Below, piece after piece: positions 16,237-24,723 of a DNA stretch of 64,000 nt (the first letter of the stretch is position 1; each line of letters opens with the position of its first letter). The position numbers were made by a program, and so were the translations under genes. The notes under the pieces were generated by a model. The model did not search any database and had not been told where the DNA came from. It saw only the letters and a list, made by a program, of their open reading frames with translations. Source of the stretch: JAGHAJ01 sp964559865 [NCBI: uncultured Synergistota bacterium]. GTDB lineage: Bacteria > Synergistota > JAGHAJ01. The DNA lies in contig CAZLJD010000025.1 in NCBI GenBank assembly GCA_964559865.1, positions 34,397 to 98,396 on the forward strand, written 5' to 3'.

Positions 16237-17597
16237 TAGCTGTTACTGTATATCTCGGTTTTCTGTCCCTTATAGGTTTATGGAGACTTAAGAAACAGCA
16301 GACATTTGAAAATTTCTTCCTTTCTACGCAGAAGCTTGGCATGCTTGAAACATCTCTCACCTTGATGTCAACTTGGGTTGATTCTGCTATAATACTGGGT
16401 TTTAGTGGCTATTGCTACATGTTTGGCTACGATACGTTGTGGATAGCTATACCAACCTCTGTCGGTGTTTACACCTTCTCCCTGTTCTTTGCTGCGAAAG
16501 TCAACAGGATAAGAAGAGGTTTTACGATTGGTGGTGTTATAGAGGAGGCATATGGAACGGGTGTATCTGTGGTTTCATCTCTATTCACGCTGTTGTATAG
16601 CATAACGCTAGTAGCAACGAATGTAATGGCTGCAGGGTATGTAATGCAAGTTATGGTAGGTGTGCCGTTTGTCGTGGGAGCTTTCCTGATTCTTGGAGTT
16701 GCAGTATTATATACGGTGGTAGGTGGGTTTAAAAAGGTTGTGGAGACTGACATAGCGCAGTTTTTCCTCTTGATAGTGGGGTTGGGTGTGCTACTTTTGT
16801 TTGTATTGAAAGCTGTTGGGGGATTTGGTCATATCCAGAGAATGGCCTTTCGTTACCCAACAGCGTTTTCCGTAGGTGATGTGGCATCATTCTTTATAGT
16901 ATTTACTTTCCCTTTTTGGGCAAATCCATCTTTTTATCAGAGATGTAATGCAGCAAAGTCACCTGATGTAGCGGTTGTTGGGGTTGCTACCGTTGGTTTG
17001 GTGGATTCTGTGATGACATTTGTGGCTCTGATCGTTGGGATTGCTGGAGTGATAATATTGGGGAGGGATGTAATCCCTGATGCGGTCTTTCCTGGGGTAG
17101 TAAAGGCTGTTTTGCCTTGGGGGTTGAGAGACTTTGTAGGTTTGGCAATCCTGTCTGCTATAATGTCAACTGCGGATAGCTACCTGCTCATTGCTGGAGG
17201 GGTGATTGCTCATGATATATTGAAACCCATTAAGAGAGAAGTGATTGATGAACTTGTATATACAAGGGTTGGCATAGTGCTTTCTGCAGCTGTTGCGTTG
17301 TTTGCAGCTATGATCTTCAAAAACATATTGGATGCTGCGATGTTTGCATTTTCCCTATTTGTTTCAAGCAATCTTATCCCACTTGTAGTGGCATTCTATG
17401 TAAAAGATGCGAAGCGTTTTGTTGCACCTTCGCTTGTTAGTATGTTAGGTGGCGGCTTAACGGTTGTGTTGTGGAAGATTTTTGATTGGGGTGATGTTTC
17501 CCTTTCCGTGATGTATGGACTTTTGGTATCCGGTATCTTGTGGTTACTATTGTACGGTTACAAAAGGGTTGTAAAGGGGCGTAGGTTGTATGGATAA
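16233..17597 (+). CDS. Sodium:solute symporter (SSF family)
   Basis: 454 residues with about 13 membrane segments. SSF hallmarks are FFLSTQKLGMLETSLTLMSTWVDSA at the N-terminus, VVGGFKKVVETDIAQFFLL (the family signature near residue 165) and AILSAIMSTADSYLLIAGGVIAHDI (sodium-site Ser/Thr helix near residue 305). It brings a small organic solute, often a carboxylate, into the cell with Na+. Substrate is unknown. It starts at GTG inside the stop of the 35-aa gene and overlaps larB by 8 bases, so transport and nickel-pincer cofactor genes are translated together. Confidence 0.9.
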   Translation: MIAVTVYLGFLSLIGLWRLKKQQTFENFFLSTQKLGMLETSLTLMSTWVDSAIILGFSGYCYMFGYDTLWIAIPTSVGVYTFSLFFAAKVNRIRRGFTIGGVIEEAYGTGVSVVSSLFTLLYSITLVATNVMAAGYVMQVMVGVPFVVGAFLILGVAVLYTVVGGFKKVVETDIAQFFLLIVGLGVLLLFVLKAVGGFGHIQRMAFRYPTAFSVGDVASFFIVFTFPFWANPSFYQRCNAAKSPDVAVVGVATVGLVDSVMTFVALIVGIAGVIILGRDVIPDAVFPGVVKAVLPWGLRDFVGLAILSAIMSTADSYLLIAGGVIAHDILKPIKREVIDELVYTRVGIVLSAAVALFAAMIFKNILDAAMFAFSLFVSSNLIPLVVAFYVKDAKRFVAPSLVSMLGGGLTVVLWKIFDWGDVSLSVMYGLLVSGILWLLLYGYKRVVKGRRLYG

Positions 17598-18378
17598 GAG
17601 GGTTTTAGAAGAGTTGTTGGAGGACTTTTCTGAAGGAAAGGTCTCAAAAGAAGATGTTTTGAAGGTATTTGAGAGTCTTCCTTATATGGATTTAGGGTTT
17701 GCACGGTTGGATACACACAGGCCATTCAGACGAGGATTGGATGAAGTAGTGTTTTGTAAAGGGAAGGCAAAGGAGCATGTAAAAGGCATTGCGAAGGCAC
17801 TTTCTACTTCCACTGGTAATGTGGTTTTTACGCATGTTAACGAGGATATGTTTAGGGTTATTCAAGATGAAATTCCTGACATTGTGTATTACAAGGAGGC
17901 ACTGATAGCAGCCTCTGTTAGGAGAAATGTTGATAAACCGAGAAAGGGTATAACGGTGGTTACTGCAGGCACTTCGGATATTAGGGTTGCGGAGGAGGCA
18001 GCTGTCATTGCTGAGATTTTGGGCAATGAGGTTGTTAGAATATACGATGTTGGTGTTGCCGGGATACATAGATTGTTTCCACACCTTGATACCTTGAGAA
18101 ATTCGAATGTGGTTGTGACTGTTGCGGGTATGGAGGGCGCTTTAGTTACTGTAGTGGCTGGATTGATATCTTCTCCTGTCATAGCTGTTCCCACGAGCGT
18201 TGGCTATGGTGCAAACTTTAATGGACTTTCTTCTCTGCTTGCAATGTTGAATGCCTGTGTACCTGGTATAGGGGTGGTTAATATAGATAATGGTTTTGGT
18301 GCTGGGGTGTTGGCTCACATGATAAACAGTCTTGCGTACAGGGGTGATAGAAATAAAGATAGCGATACCAACCGATGA
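17590..18378 (+). CDS. larB: LarB, pyridinium dicarboxylate synthase of nickel-pincer cofactor
   Basis: 262 residues. The N-terminus (LEELLEDFSEGKVSKEDVLKVFESLPYMDLGFARLDTHRPFRRGLDEVVFC) and the AIR-carboxylase-like C-terminal part (VVTAGTSDIRVAEEAAV, YDVGVAGIHRLF, VAGMEGALVTVVAGL, VPTSVGYGANFNG) are diagnostic. LarB carboxylates nicotinate adenine dinucleotide and cleaves the phosphoanhydride, the first step toward the nickel-pincer nucleotide used by LarA-type racemases and epimerases. Length is normal. It overlaps the symporter gene by 8 bases and the NifX-like gene by about 35. Confidence 0.92.
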   Translation: MDKRVLEELLEDFSEGKVSKEDVLKVFESLPYMDLGFARLDTHRPFRRGLDEVVFCKGKAKEHVKGIAKALSTSTGNVVFTHVNEDMFRVIQDEIPDIVYYKEALIAASVRRNVDKPRKGITVVTAGTSDIRVAEEAAVIAEILGNEVVRIYDVGVAGIHRLFPHLDTLRNSNVVVTVAGMEGALVTVVAGLISSPVIAVPTSVGYGANFNGLSSLLAMLNACVPGIGVVNIDNGFGAGVLAHMINSLAYRGDRNKDSDTNR

Positions 18379-18700
18379 TGGGGAGAAGGTATGCTCCAAG
18401 ATGTTTGGTATGGCTGCATTTTATCTCATTTACGAATGTGATAGTGGAAAACTAAAGCTAATTGAAAAAAAGGTCAACCCCTATGCGAAGGAGATGCCAA
18501 GAGGAAAGACCTTTTATGTAATAGAGGTGCTCCGTGATTGTGATGTCTATGTGGTTTCTAGTATAGGAGCAAGGGGGAGAAGGAGGGTTTTGGAGAAGGG
18601 GATAACTATCTATGATGTTGAAAAAGGAATAGATATAAGTATAGTGCTGAAACGTATAGAGCTGGAGCTTTGTGGTGGACATGCTGTTGGTAGGGTATAG
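18344..18700 (+). CDS. NifX/NafY-like metal-cofactor-binding domain protein
   Basis: About 118 residues matching the dinitrogenase iron-molybdenum-cofactor family: KIAIPTDDGEKVCSKMFGMAAFYLIYE at the start, CDVYVVSSIGARGRRRVLEKGITIY in the middle. Such proteins carry or hold metal clusters during cofactor assembly. There are no nif genes in the window. The setting, between larB and the ATP-grasp gene ahead of fwd, suggests handling of a metal cofactor (nickel-pincer or W/Mo), which is inference. The start is unclear: GTG at 18344, TTG at 18332, or a later codon after the GGGGTGAT motif. Confidence 0.72.
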   Translation: MIEIKIAIPTDDGEKVCSKMFGMAAFYLIYECDSGKLKLIEKKVNPYAKEMPRGKTFYVIEVLRDCDVYVVSSIGARGRRRVLEKGITIYDVEKGIDISIVLKRIELELCGGHAVGRV

Positions 18701-19760
18701 CGTGAGGGCTCTGGCAGAATCTGTTGTTAAATACAGCTTTAGAGATGTGGTTGCCGTTGACTTTTTTGGGGATTGGGATTTGCGACATATTGTGGATAAT
18801 GTTGAGGTCGTGGAAAGCAGGGAGCATTTGTCTACTATATTGGAAAGATATGCTAAACATGATGTAATCTATTCCTCCGTGTTGGAAAACGATGTAGTAC
18901 TCCTTAACCTCTTGGGGGATAGGGTCATCGGTAACGGTGCAGAGGTGGTGGAAATAGTTAGGCCTGGCGAGAAGTGGTGGAATATTGCAGGGAGACTCCG
19001 TATAAGGATACCTAATGTTTTAACTGGGATGCTACCGTGTTGTTCGGGAAGGTGGTTGAAAAAACCTTATAAGAGTGGTGGTGGAAGAAGTATCTCTTTT
19101 TGGAGTGGCGAGAAGTTACCAGCTGGTTTTTATCTTCAAGAGTTTATAGATGGGGAGAGTTTTTCGTTTTTGTTTGTGAGTAATGGTAAAGATTTGATGC
19201 TTTTGGGTGTCACCCTTCAACTTGTTGGAGTGGACTTCCTTGGGGCTCACAGGTTTGCGTGGAGTGGAAATGTGTATCCAGCTAACCTTGAGCCTGACAT
19301 CGTTGATGAAGTAAAAGAGTGGATTGCAAGGCTAACTTGTGAGGTAGGGCTTTGTGGTGTGTTTGGTGTAGATGTGATCGTGAAAGATAGCATCCCTTAT
19401 GTTATAGAGATAAATCCAAGGTATACCGGTAGCATGGAGCTAATAGAGACTGCGTTGGGAATCAATATCTTTGGTCTCCACATGGGAGCGTGTAGAGGAA
19501 ACCTTCCTCTTAATATTCCAGAGCCTTTGGCGTATTTCGGGAAAGGGATAGTTTATGCGGAAGTAGAACTCTGTGGTTTCAGAAGTGAAGAGATGTGGAA
19601 TAGGGGTTTTAGAGATATACCGGTAGGTGAAAGCGTTATCCATAAGGGAAGCCCTGTTTGTTCTGTCTTTTCTTCAGGAGGGAGCATAGGAGAGGTAATA
19701 GATGGACTTATTGAGCAGAAGAGATGGTTGTATGAGAAGGGAGTGAGAACTTGTGTATAG
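18672..19760 (+). CDS. ATP-grasp ligase, H4MPT-cluster type
   Basis: 362 residues. N-terminal Rossmann-like part (MLLVGYSVRALAESVVKY), then an ATP-grasp core with YKSGGGRSISFW, FYLQEFIDGESFSFLFV and a metal-binding VIVKDSIPYVIEINPRYTGSMELIE near residues 240-265. ATP-grasp proteins of this type occur in H4MPT clusters of methylotrophic bacteria and probably act in methanofuran or methanopterin synthesis; the exact ligation is unknown. GTG 18672 is a provisional start, and ATG 18681 is possible. It overlaps its neighbours at both ends. Confidence 0.78.
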   Translation: MVDMLLVGYSVRALAESVVKYSFRDVVAVDFFGDWDLRHIVDNVEVVESREHLSTILERYAKHDVIYSSVLENDVVLLNLLGDRVIGNGAEVVEIVRPGEKWWNIAGRLRIRIPNVLTGMLPCCSGRWLKKPYKSGGGRSISFWSGEKLPAGFYLQEFIDGESFSFLFVSNGKDLMLLGVTLQLVGVDFLGAHRFAWSGNVYPANLEPDIVDEVKEWIARLTCEVGLCGVFGVDVIVKDSIPYVIEINPRYTGSMELIETALGINIFGLHMGACRGNLPLNIPEPLAYFGKGIVYAEVELCGFRSEEMWNRGFRDIPVGESVIHKGSPVCSVFSSGGSIGEVIDGLIEQKRWLYEKGVRTCV

Positions 19761-20127
19761 GCTGATTACTGGTAGAACTGCAAAACAAGGTGTGGCTCTT
19801 CATGTGGGTAAGACCACAAGGCAGTATCAGGAATCGGTTGCTGTTGCCTATTTTAACGAAGAGGATATGCGGAGAAATGGGATAGCCGAGGGGGGGGCTG
19901 TTTTGCTGAGAAGCAAGTTTGGTAGAGTAGTAGTCAGGGCACATAAAGGGAGTGTCCCTAAGGGGATGGTATTTATGCCTTACGGTCCTTGGGCAAACCT
20001 TTTGACATCTGCTGATACCAATGGGATAGGAATGCCAGATTTGAAGGGTGTAGAAGTTGATGCAACTTCCTCTAATGAAGAAATCTGGGATTGGGAACGG
20101 GTGCTGAAAGAGGTGAATAGTCAATGA
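19753..20127 (+). CDS. fwdD: Formylmethanofuran dehydrogenase subunit D (molybdopterin-dinucleotide-binding)
   Basis: 124 residues of the double-psi beta-barrel domain that clamps bis-pterin W/Mo cofactors (RLITGRTAKQGVALHVGK, VAYFNEEDMRRNGIAEGGAVLLRSKFGRVVV, VPKGMVFMPYGPWANLL). In methanogens FwdD together with FwdB holds the tungstopterin. Aerobic methylotroph Fhc complexes are generally described without it. GTG at 19753; overlaps the ATP-grasp gene by 8 bases and fwdB by 4. Confidence 0.88.
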   Translation: MYRLITGRTAKQGVALHVGKTTRQYQESVAVAYFNEEDMRRNGIAEGGAVLLRSKFGRVVVRAHKGSVPKGMVFMPYGPWANLLTSADTNGIGMPDLKGVEVDATSSNEEIWDWERVLKEVNSQ

Positions 20128-21401
20128 GGATACAAAATGTCGTTTGCCCCTTCTGTGGTTGCCTATGTGATGATATAGAAGTGGAAATAGAAAGCGGAAA
20201 GGTAGTTAATGTTAAAAAGGCTTGTGGAGTGGGGAGGGCATTGTTTCTTAATCACGAAGAGGACCTTGCTGAACCTTTAATGTATGGAAGTGTCGCTTCT
20301 ATAGAGGATGTTGTGACAGAGGCTGTAAGAGTGGTATCTTCTGCTAAGCATCTTCTTATATATGGGCTTAGCTCTACATCTATAGAAGCACAAAGAATGG
20401 CGATAAGATTGGCGGAATTGGTTGGTGGCAGTATAGATCAGACATCTTCTGTTTGTCACGGACCTACGACTATGGCAATTCAACAGTCTGGGATTCCTAC
20501 CTGCACGCTGGGAGAGGCAAAGAACAGGGCAGATGTTGTAGTCTTTTGGGGTTCAAATCCTTTGGAGTCCCATCAGAGGCATTATGAGAGGTACTCACTG
20601 TTTGCAAAGGGTATGTTTGTGCCAGACGGTAGGAAGGGCAGAAAACTTGTAGTTATTGATGTAAGGGATACAGTTTCTTCTAAGCTGGCAAATCTGTTTG
20701 TTCGTGTAGAGTATGGGAGTGATTATGAAGTCCTTACTGCGTTGAGGATGTTGCTCAAGGGGGTAAAACCTTCAAAAGAATGTGTAGGTGGCGTTTGTAT
20801 AGATGAATTACAGAAGCTGTTAGATGTGATGCTGTCGGCGAAGTATGGTGTGATATTCTTTGGCATGGGATTGACGATGACTGGAGGGAAGTATCACAAT
20901 ATAGAGGCGGCCATATCTCTTGTAAGAGAGTTAAACGCTCATGCAAGGTGGTCAATAGAAGCTATGAGGGGACATTATAATGTCAAGGGGGCTGGGAGTG
21001 TTTTGGCTTGGCAGACGGGCTTTCCCTTTGCGGTGAATTTCTCTTTGGGATACCCGAGATATATGCCGGGTGAGTTTTCTGCTGTTGATCTACTTAGGAG
21101 GAGGGAGATAGACGCTATGCTGGTTATAGCCTCTGATCCTGTTGCTACATTTCCAAGGTCTGCTGTGAAAACAATGATGGAGATCCCACTAATATCTATA
21201 GACCCAAAGCAAAGCTTAACAACGAAGGTAGCTGATGTCGTTATACCGACGGCGCAGGTTGGAATTGCAGCGGAAGGGACGGCTTATCGTATGGATGGTG
21301 TCCCTCTGAGGCTGAAAAAGATAGTAGATTCTCCTTTTCCTTCAGACGAGGAGGTCATTTCCTCCATAATAAGAGGAGTGAAGAAGGTGAAATATCAATG
21401 A
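20124..21401 (+). CDS. fwdB: Formylmethanofuran dehydrogenase subunit B (catalytic, W/Mo)
   Basis: 425 residues of the molybdopterin oxidoreductase family. A 4Fe-4S motif is intact at the N-terminus: Cys8, Cys11, Cys15 and Cys34 (CPFCGCLCDD, then KKACGVG). The metal-ligand cysteine is present as SSVCHGP (Cys111). Further motifs are VVFWGSNPLESHQRH, ARWSIEAMRGHYNVKGAGS and IDPKQSLTTKVADVVIP. In methanogens this subunit reduces CO2 to formate. In Methylorubrum-type Fhc the corresponding subunit is considered inactive, so retention of these residues is notable. No Fwd polyferredoxin subunits are encoded nearby. Confidence 0.92.
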   Translation: MRIQNVVCPFCGCLCDDIEVEIESGKVVNVKKACGVGRALFLNHEEDLAEPLMYGSVASIEDVVTEAVRVVSSAKHLLIYGLSSTSIEAQRMAIRLAELVGGSIDQTSSVCHGPTTMAIQQSGIPTCTLGEAKNRADVVVFWGSNPLESHQRHYERYSLFAKGMFVPDGRKGRKLVVIDVRDTVSSKLANLFVRVEYGSDYEVLTALRMLLKGVKPSKECVGGVCIDELQKLLDVMLSAKYGVIFFGMGLTMTGGKYHNIEAAISLVRELNAHARWSIEAMRGHYNVKGAGSVLAWQTGFPFAVNFSLGYPRYMPGEFSAVDLLRRREIDAMLVIASDPVATFPRSAVKTMMEIPLISIDPKQSLTTKVADVVIPTAQVGIAAEGTAYRMDGVPLRLKKIVDSPFPSDEEVISSIIRGVKKVKYQ

Positions 21402-23029
21402 GTAGATTTGTTATAAGAAATGGTAAGATTTACGATCCTGCGAATAATGTGCATGGTGATGTGAGAGACATTTTTGTTGATAATGGGAAGATTGTTGATG
21501 CTATGGATATGGATGGCGTAGAGGTTGTAGACGCAGATGGTATGATAGTAGCCCCTGGTAATGTGGAGATACATAGCCATATAGCAGGTCCCAAGCTTAC
21601 TATAGGCAGGCTCTTGAGACCAGAAGATCATATAAGAGATGTCGTAAAAAGCGAGTATCCATTGAGATCCGGCGTTGGTTTTTCTATTCCTACTACTTTT
21701 ATTACTGCTTACAGATACCTTACATTGGGATATACCACACTTATGGAGGCAGCTGTTCCACCACTGGAAGCAAGACACACCCTTGATGAGTTAGAAGACA
21801 TGCCAGTAGTTGACAAAGGTATGTATATCCTTATGGGCAATAACAACATACTGTTTTCTCTACTTAAGGAGAAAGAGTATGATATGGCAAGAGACTTTGT
21901 TGGTTGGTTATTGAAGGCCACGGGTGGTTATGCTATCAAGGTGGTCAACCCAGGTGGTACAGATAGCTGGAAGTGGGGCAAGATATTTAACTCCTTGAGA
22001 GACGAAACAGTATGGGGAATAAGACCTATTGATGTCCTTAAGCTTTTGGTTGAGAGTGTGGAATACTTTCACCTTCCGCATCCTGTTCACCTTCATACAT
22101 ATAATCTTGGTTCCCCCGGTAGTTATAATGCAGCTTTAGATACTATCCATGCTCTTGGGGATTATTCCTTGCATCTTACCCATTTGCAGTATTATTGCTA
22201 TGGGGGTGATAGTTGGTCCACATTTAGATCTGAGGCTGAAGAAGTTGCTGCTGAATTGAGAGATCACCCTAAGATCACTGCAGATATGGGTCAAGTTCTG
22301 TTTGAAGATACGACTACTATGACGGCAGATACGCCGTGGCAATACAAGTTACACATGCTCACTGGTAATAGATGGGTTAGCACAGATGTTGAGGTCGAGG
22401 CGGGCTCGGGTATAGTTCCTTATAGATATAAGAGGAGTAGTATAGTTAATGCGGTTCAGTGGGCTACGGGTTTGGAACTTGCTTTGATGCTTAGCCCTTG
22501 GCAGATATTTCTGACAACAGATAGCCCGAATGGTGGACCGTTTTTTATGTACCCAGAGGTTATAAGGTGGCTAACCAGTGAGGATGCAAGACAGGATGTG
22601 ATAAGCTCGCTACCTTCCTCCTTTAAGAGAAGGACTATATTGGGAGATATCCACAGAGAGTTGTCATTAGAGGAGATAATAGTCATGATGAGTTCAGGTC
22701 CTGCTAAGGCTTTAGGTCTCAAGAATAGGGGGCACCTGGGTATTGGAGCAGATGCTGACATAGCAATATACAAAGAGAGGGGTAGTGTAGCTGATACGCT
22801 GTCCCGTGTTCATATGCTGTTTAAAAGCGGGGAGTTAGTTGTGGACGATGGAAAGATAGTTTCGGGGGAACTGGTGGGCAAACTCTTTGTTGTGGATACC
22901 GGGGTAGATGATGAGGTGTTGGGTGATAAAGTGGCAAGAATGTTCGATGAGTTCTATTCCGTTAGCTTTTCTAACTATAGGGTAGAAGATGTGTATCTCA
23001 GGAATAGGGAGGTAGTCTGCTGTGGATAG
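21398..23029 (+). CDS. fwdA: Formylmethanofuran dehydrogenase subunit A (amidohydrolase)
   Basis: 543 residues of the dihydroorotase-like amidohydrolase fold. Dinuclear metal ligands are visible: HSH at 59-61, the carbamylated Lys near 181 (YAIKVVNPGG), His231/His233 (HLHTYNLGSPG), His259 and His262 (SLHLTHLQ), and the catalytic Asp near 375 (LTTDSPNGGPF). FwdA condenses formate with methanofuran, or hydrolyses formylmethanofuran in the reverse direction. Overlaps fwdB by 4 bases and ftr by 8. Confidence 0.94.
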   Translation: MSRFVIRNGKIYDPANNVHGDVRDIFVDNGKIVDAMDMDGVEVVDADGMIVAPGNVEIHSHIAGPKLTIGRLLRPEDHIRDVVKSEYPLRSGVGFSIPTTFITAYRYLTLGYTTLMEAAVPPLEARHTLDELEDMPVVDKGMYILMGNNNILFSLLKEKEYDMARDFVGWLLKATGGYAIKVVNPGGTDSWKWGKIFNSLRDETVWGIRPIDVLKLLVESVEYFHLPHPVHLHTYNLGSPGSYNAALDTIHALGDYSLHLTHLQYYCYGGDSWSTFRSEAEEVAAELRDHPKITADMGQVLFEDTTTMTADTPWQYKLHMLTGNRWVSTDVEVEAGSGIVPYRYKRSSIVNAVQWATGLELALMLSPWQIFLTTDSPNGGPFFMYPEVIRWLTSEDARQDVISSLPSSFKRRTILGDIHRELSLEEIIVMMSSGPAKALGLKNRGHLGIGADADIAIYKERGSVADTLSRVHMLFKSGELVVDDGKIVSGELVGKLFVVDTGVDDEVLGDKVARMFDEFYSVSFSNYRVEDVYLRNREVVCCG

Positions 23030-23906
23030 TATGGTAACCATGGTTGAAGATACATTTGCAGAGGCATTCAAAATGTACGGTGTTCGTCTGATAATTACGG
23101 CTATTAACAGAGAGTGGGTTATGCACGCAGCAAGGTGTGTGACAGGATTCGCTACATCGGTTATAGGTTGTGGGTGTGAAGCTGGCATAGAAGGTGATGT
23201 GGAAGACGCTCCTGATGGCAGGGTAGGAGTAAGTGTACTCATCTTTTCGATGACCAAAGACTCCCTTGAGAAACAGCTTTTGAACAGGATAGGACAGTGC
23301 GTTTTGACATGTCCCACTGCATCCTGCTTTAATGGGCTTGACTGTGATGAGATGCTTCCTGTTGGAAAGAAGTTAAGGTACTTTGGTGACGGGTTTCAAA
23401 TGAGCAAGTTTATAAATGGTAGAAGGTTCTGGAGGATCCCCATTATGGAAGGAGAGGCATTAATAGAGGAGAGTTATGGTGTGGCTGAAGCGGTAGGGGG
23501 TGGAAATATACTCATTTTGGCAGACTCTGTTGAACATGCGCTATATGCCAGTGAGAAAGCAGTTTCTTCGGCTAATGTGGTGAAGGGTGTAATAATGCCT
23601 TTCCCGGGAGGTGTCGTGAGGAGTGGCAGTAAGGTGGGTTCTAAATATAAGTTTTTGCATGCCTCTACAAATACTGCTTTTGTTCCTCAATTGCGAGCAC
23701 ACACTTCGAAGGATTTGCTGAGTGGTGTCAGATCTGTGTTGGAAATAGTCTTTGATGGATTATCTTTGGATGCTGTTAAGAAGGCTATGAGGTTGGCTAT
23801 AGAGAATGCGGTTGGGTGTGAAGGTGTATTGGGGATAAGTGCAGGAAACTATGGCGGTAATCTTGGTAAGTATAGGATATATCTGAAAGAGGTTTTGGAG
23901 GTCTGA
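23022..23906 (+). CDS. ftr: Formylmethanofuran:H4MPT formyltransferase
   Basis: 294 residues matching Ftr (FhcD in methylotrophs): VEDTFAEAFKMYGVRLIITA at the N-terminus, ATSVIGCGCEAGIE, GRVGVSVLIFSM, IGQCVLTCPTASCFNG, and a C-terminal VLGISAGNYGGNLGKYRIYL. It moves the formyl group between methanofuran and N5 of H4MPT. GTG 23022 overlaps fwdA by 8 bases and has GGAGG upstream. Length is as expected. Confidence 0.94.
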   Translation: MDSMVTMVEDTFAEAFKMYGVRLIITAINREWVMHAARCVTGFATSVIGCGCEAGIEGDVEDAPDGRVGVSVLIFSMTKDSLEKQLLNRIGQCVLTCPTASCFNGLDCDEMLPVGKKLRYFGDGFQMSKFINGRRFWRIPIMEGEALIEESYGVAEAVGGGNILILADSVEHALYASEKAVSSANVVKGVIMPFPGGVVRSGSKVGSKYKFLHASTNTAFVPQLRAHTSKDLLSGVRSVLEIVFDGLSLDAVKKAMRLAIENAVGCEGVLGISAGNYGGNLGKYRIYLKEVLEV

Positions 23907-23910
23907 GAAG

Positions 23911-24723
23911 ATGGTTAGGTTAAAGCTAAAAGAAGAAATTAGTGTGCCTTTGGAGATCCCTGCTGCCAAACCGGATGTGATAGTAAAGTGTTCTGGTATT
24001 TCAGAAGTAGAACGATTACCTGTATATTACGGTAACGAAACGGCCTTTTTAGGTGATTTTTTTGAGGTGACAGGGAGAGTAGAGGATGTTGTCTTTTTAG
24101 AAGGGGATCTGAAAAAGGTGAAGAGGATTGGTGAAAATATGTCCTTTGGTACTATTGAGGTGTATGGAGATGTTGGAATGCACCTCGCCAAGGGTATGCG
24201 TGGTGGTAAAGTTTTTGTGCATGGAAATGTTTCTGATTGGATGGCATCTGGTATGAGTGGTGGTATTATTAGAGTTGATGGTAATGTTGGCAACTTTGCT
24301 TGTGCATCATACTGGGGTGAGAGAAGAGGAGTAACTGGTGGAGTGGTATTTATAAATGGCTCTGTAGGTGACGACCTTGGAAGGAGGATGAGGAGGGGCA
24401 TTGTCCTTGTATCTGGTAGTGCTGGTAAGTTTGCTGGTTCTGAAGTGATTGCTGGCACGATCTTTATCATGGGTGAGGTAGGAGATGGGCTTGGGGCAGG
24501 TATGAAGAGGGGTAGTATAGTTTTGCGTCATCAACCGGAATTATTGCCTTCATTTTTGTATAGTGGTGAATTTAAGCCTTATTTCATTTCTGTTTATTTT
24601 CGTTACTTCGAAGATGTCTTTTCTTTTGAATTGTCGTCTGTGTTTGGAAAAGGCTATTTCAGGCGATATATGGGAGACTTTCTTTCTTTTGGTAAAGGAG
24701 AGATTCTTGTATGCTTAGATTGA
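23911..24723 (+). CDS. fwdC: Formylmethanofuran dehydrogenase subunit C
   Basis: 270 residues of the glutamate-synthase alpha-like beta-helix, with repeated GMRGGKVFVHGNVSDWMASGMSGG, GNFACASYWGERRG and GMKRGSIVL turns. FwdC is the scaffold linking FwdA and FwdB. It starts 5 bases after ftr and overlaps mch by 13 bases. Confidence 0.92.
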   Translation: MVRLKLKEEISVPLEIPAAKPDVIVKCSGISEVERLPVYYGNETAFLGDFFEVTGRVEDVVFLEGDLKKVKRIGENMSFGTIEVYGDVGMHLAKGMRGGKVFVHGNVSDWMASGMSGGIIRVDGNVGNFACASYWGERRGVTGGVVFINGSVGDDLGRRMRRGIVLVSGSAGKFAGSEVIAGTIFIMGEVGDGLGAGMKRGSIVLRHQPELLPSFLYSGEFKPYFISVYFRYFEDVFSFELSSVFGKGYFRRYMGDFLSFGKGEILVCLD

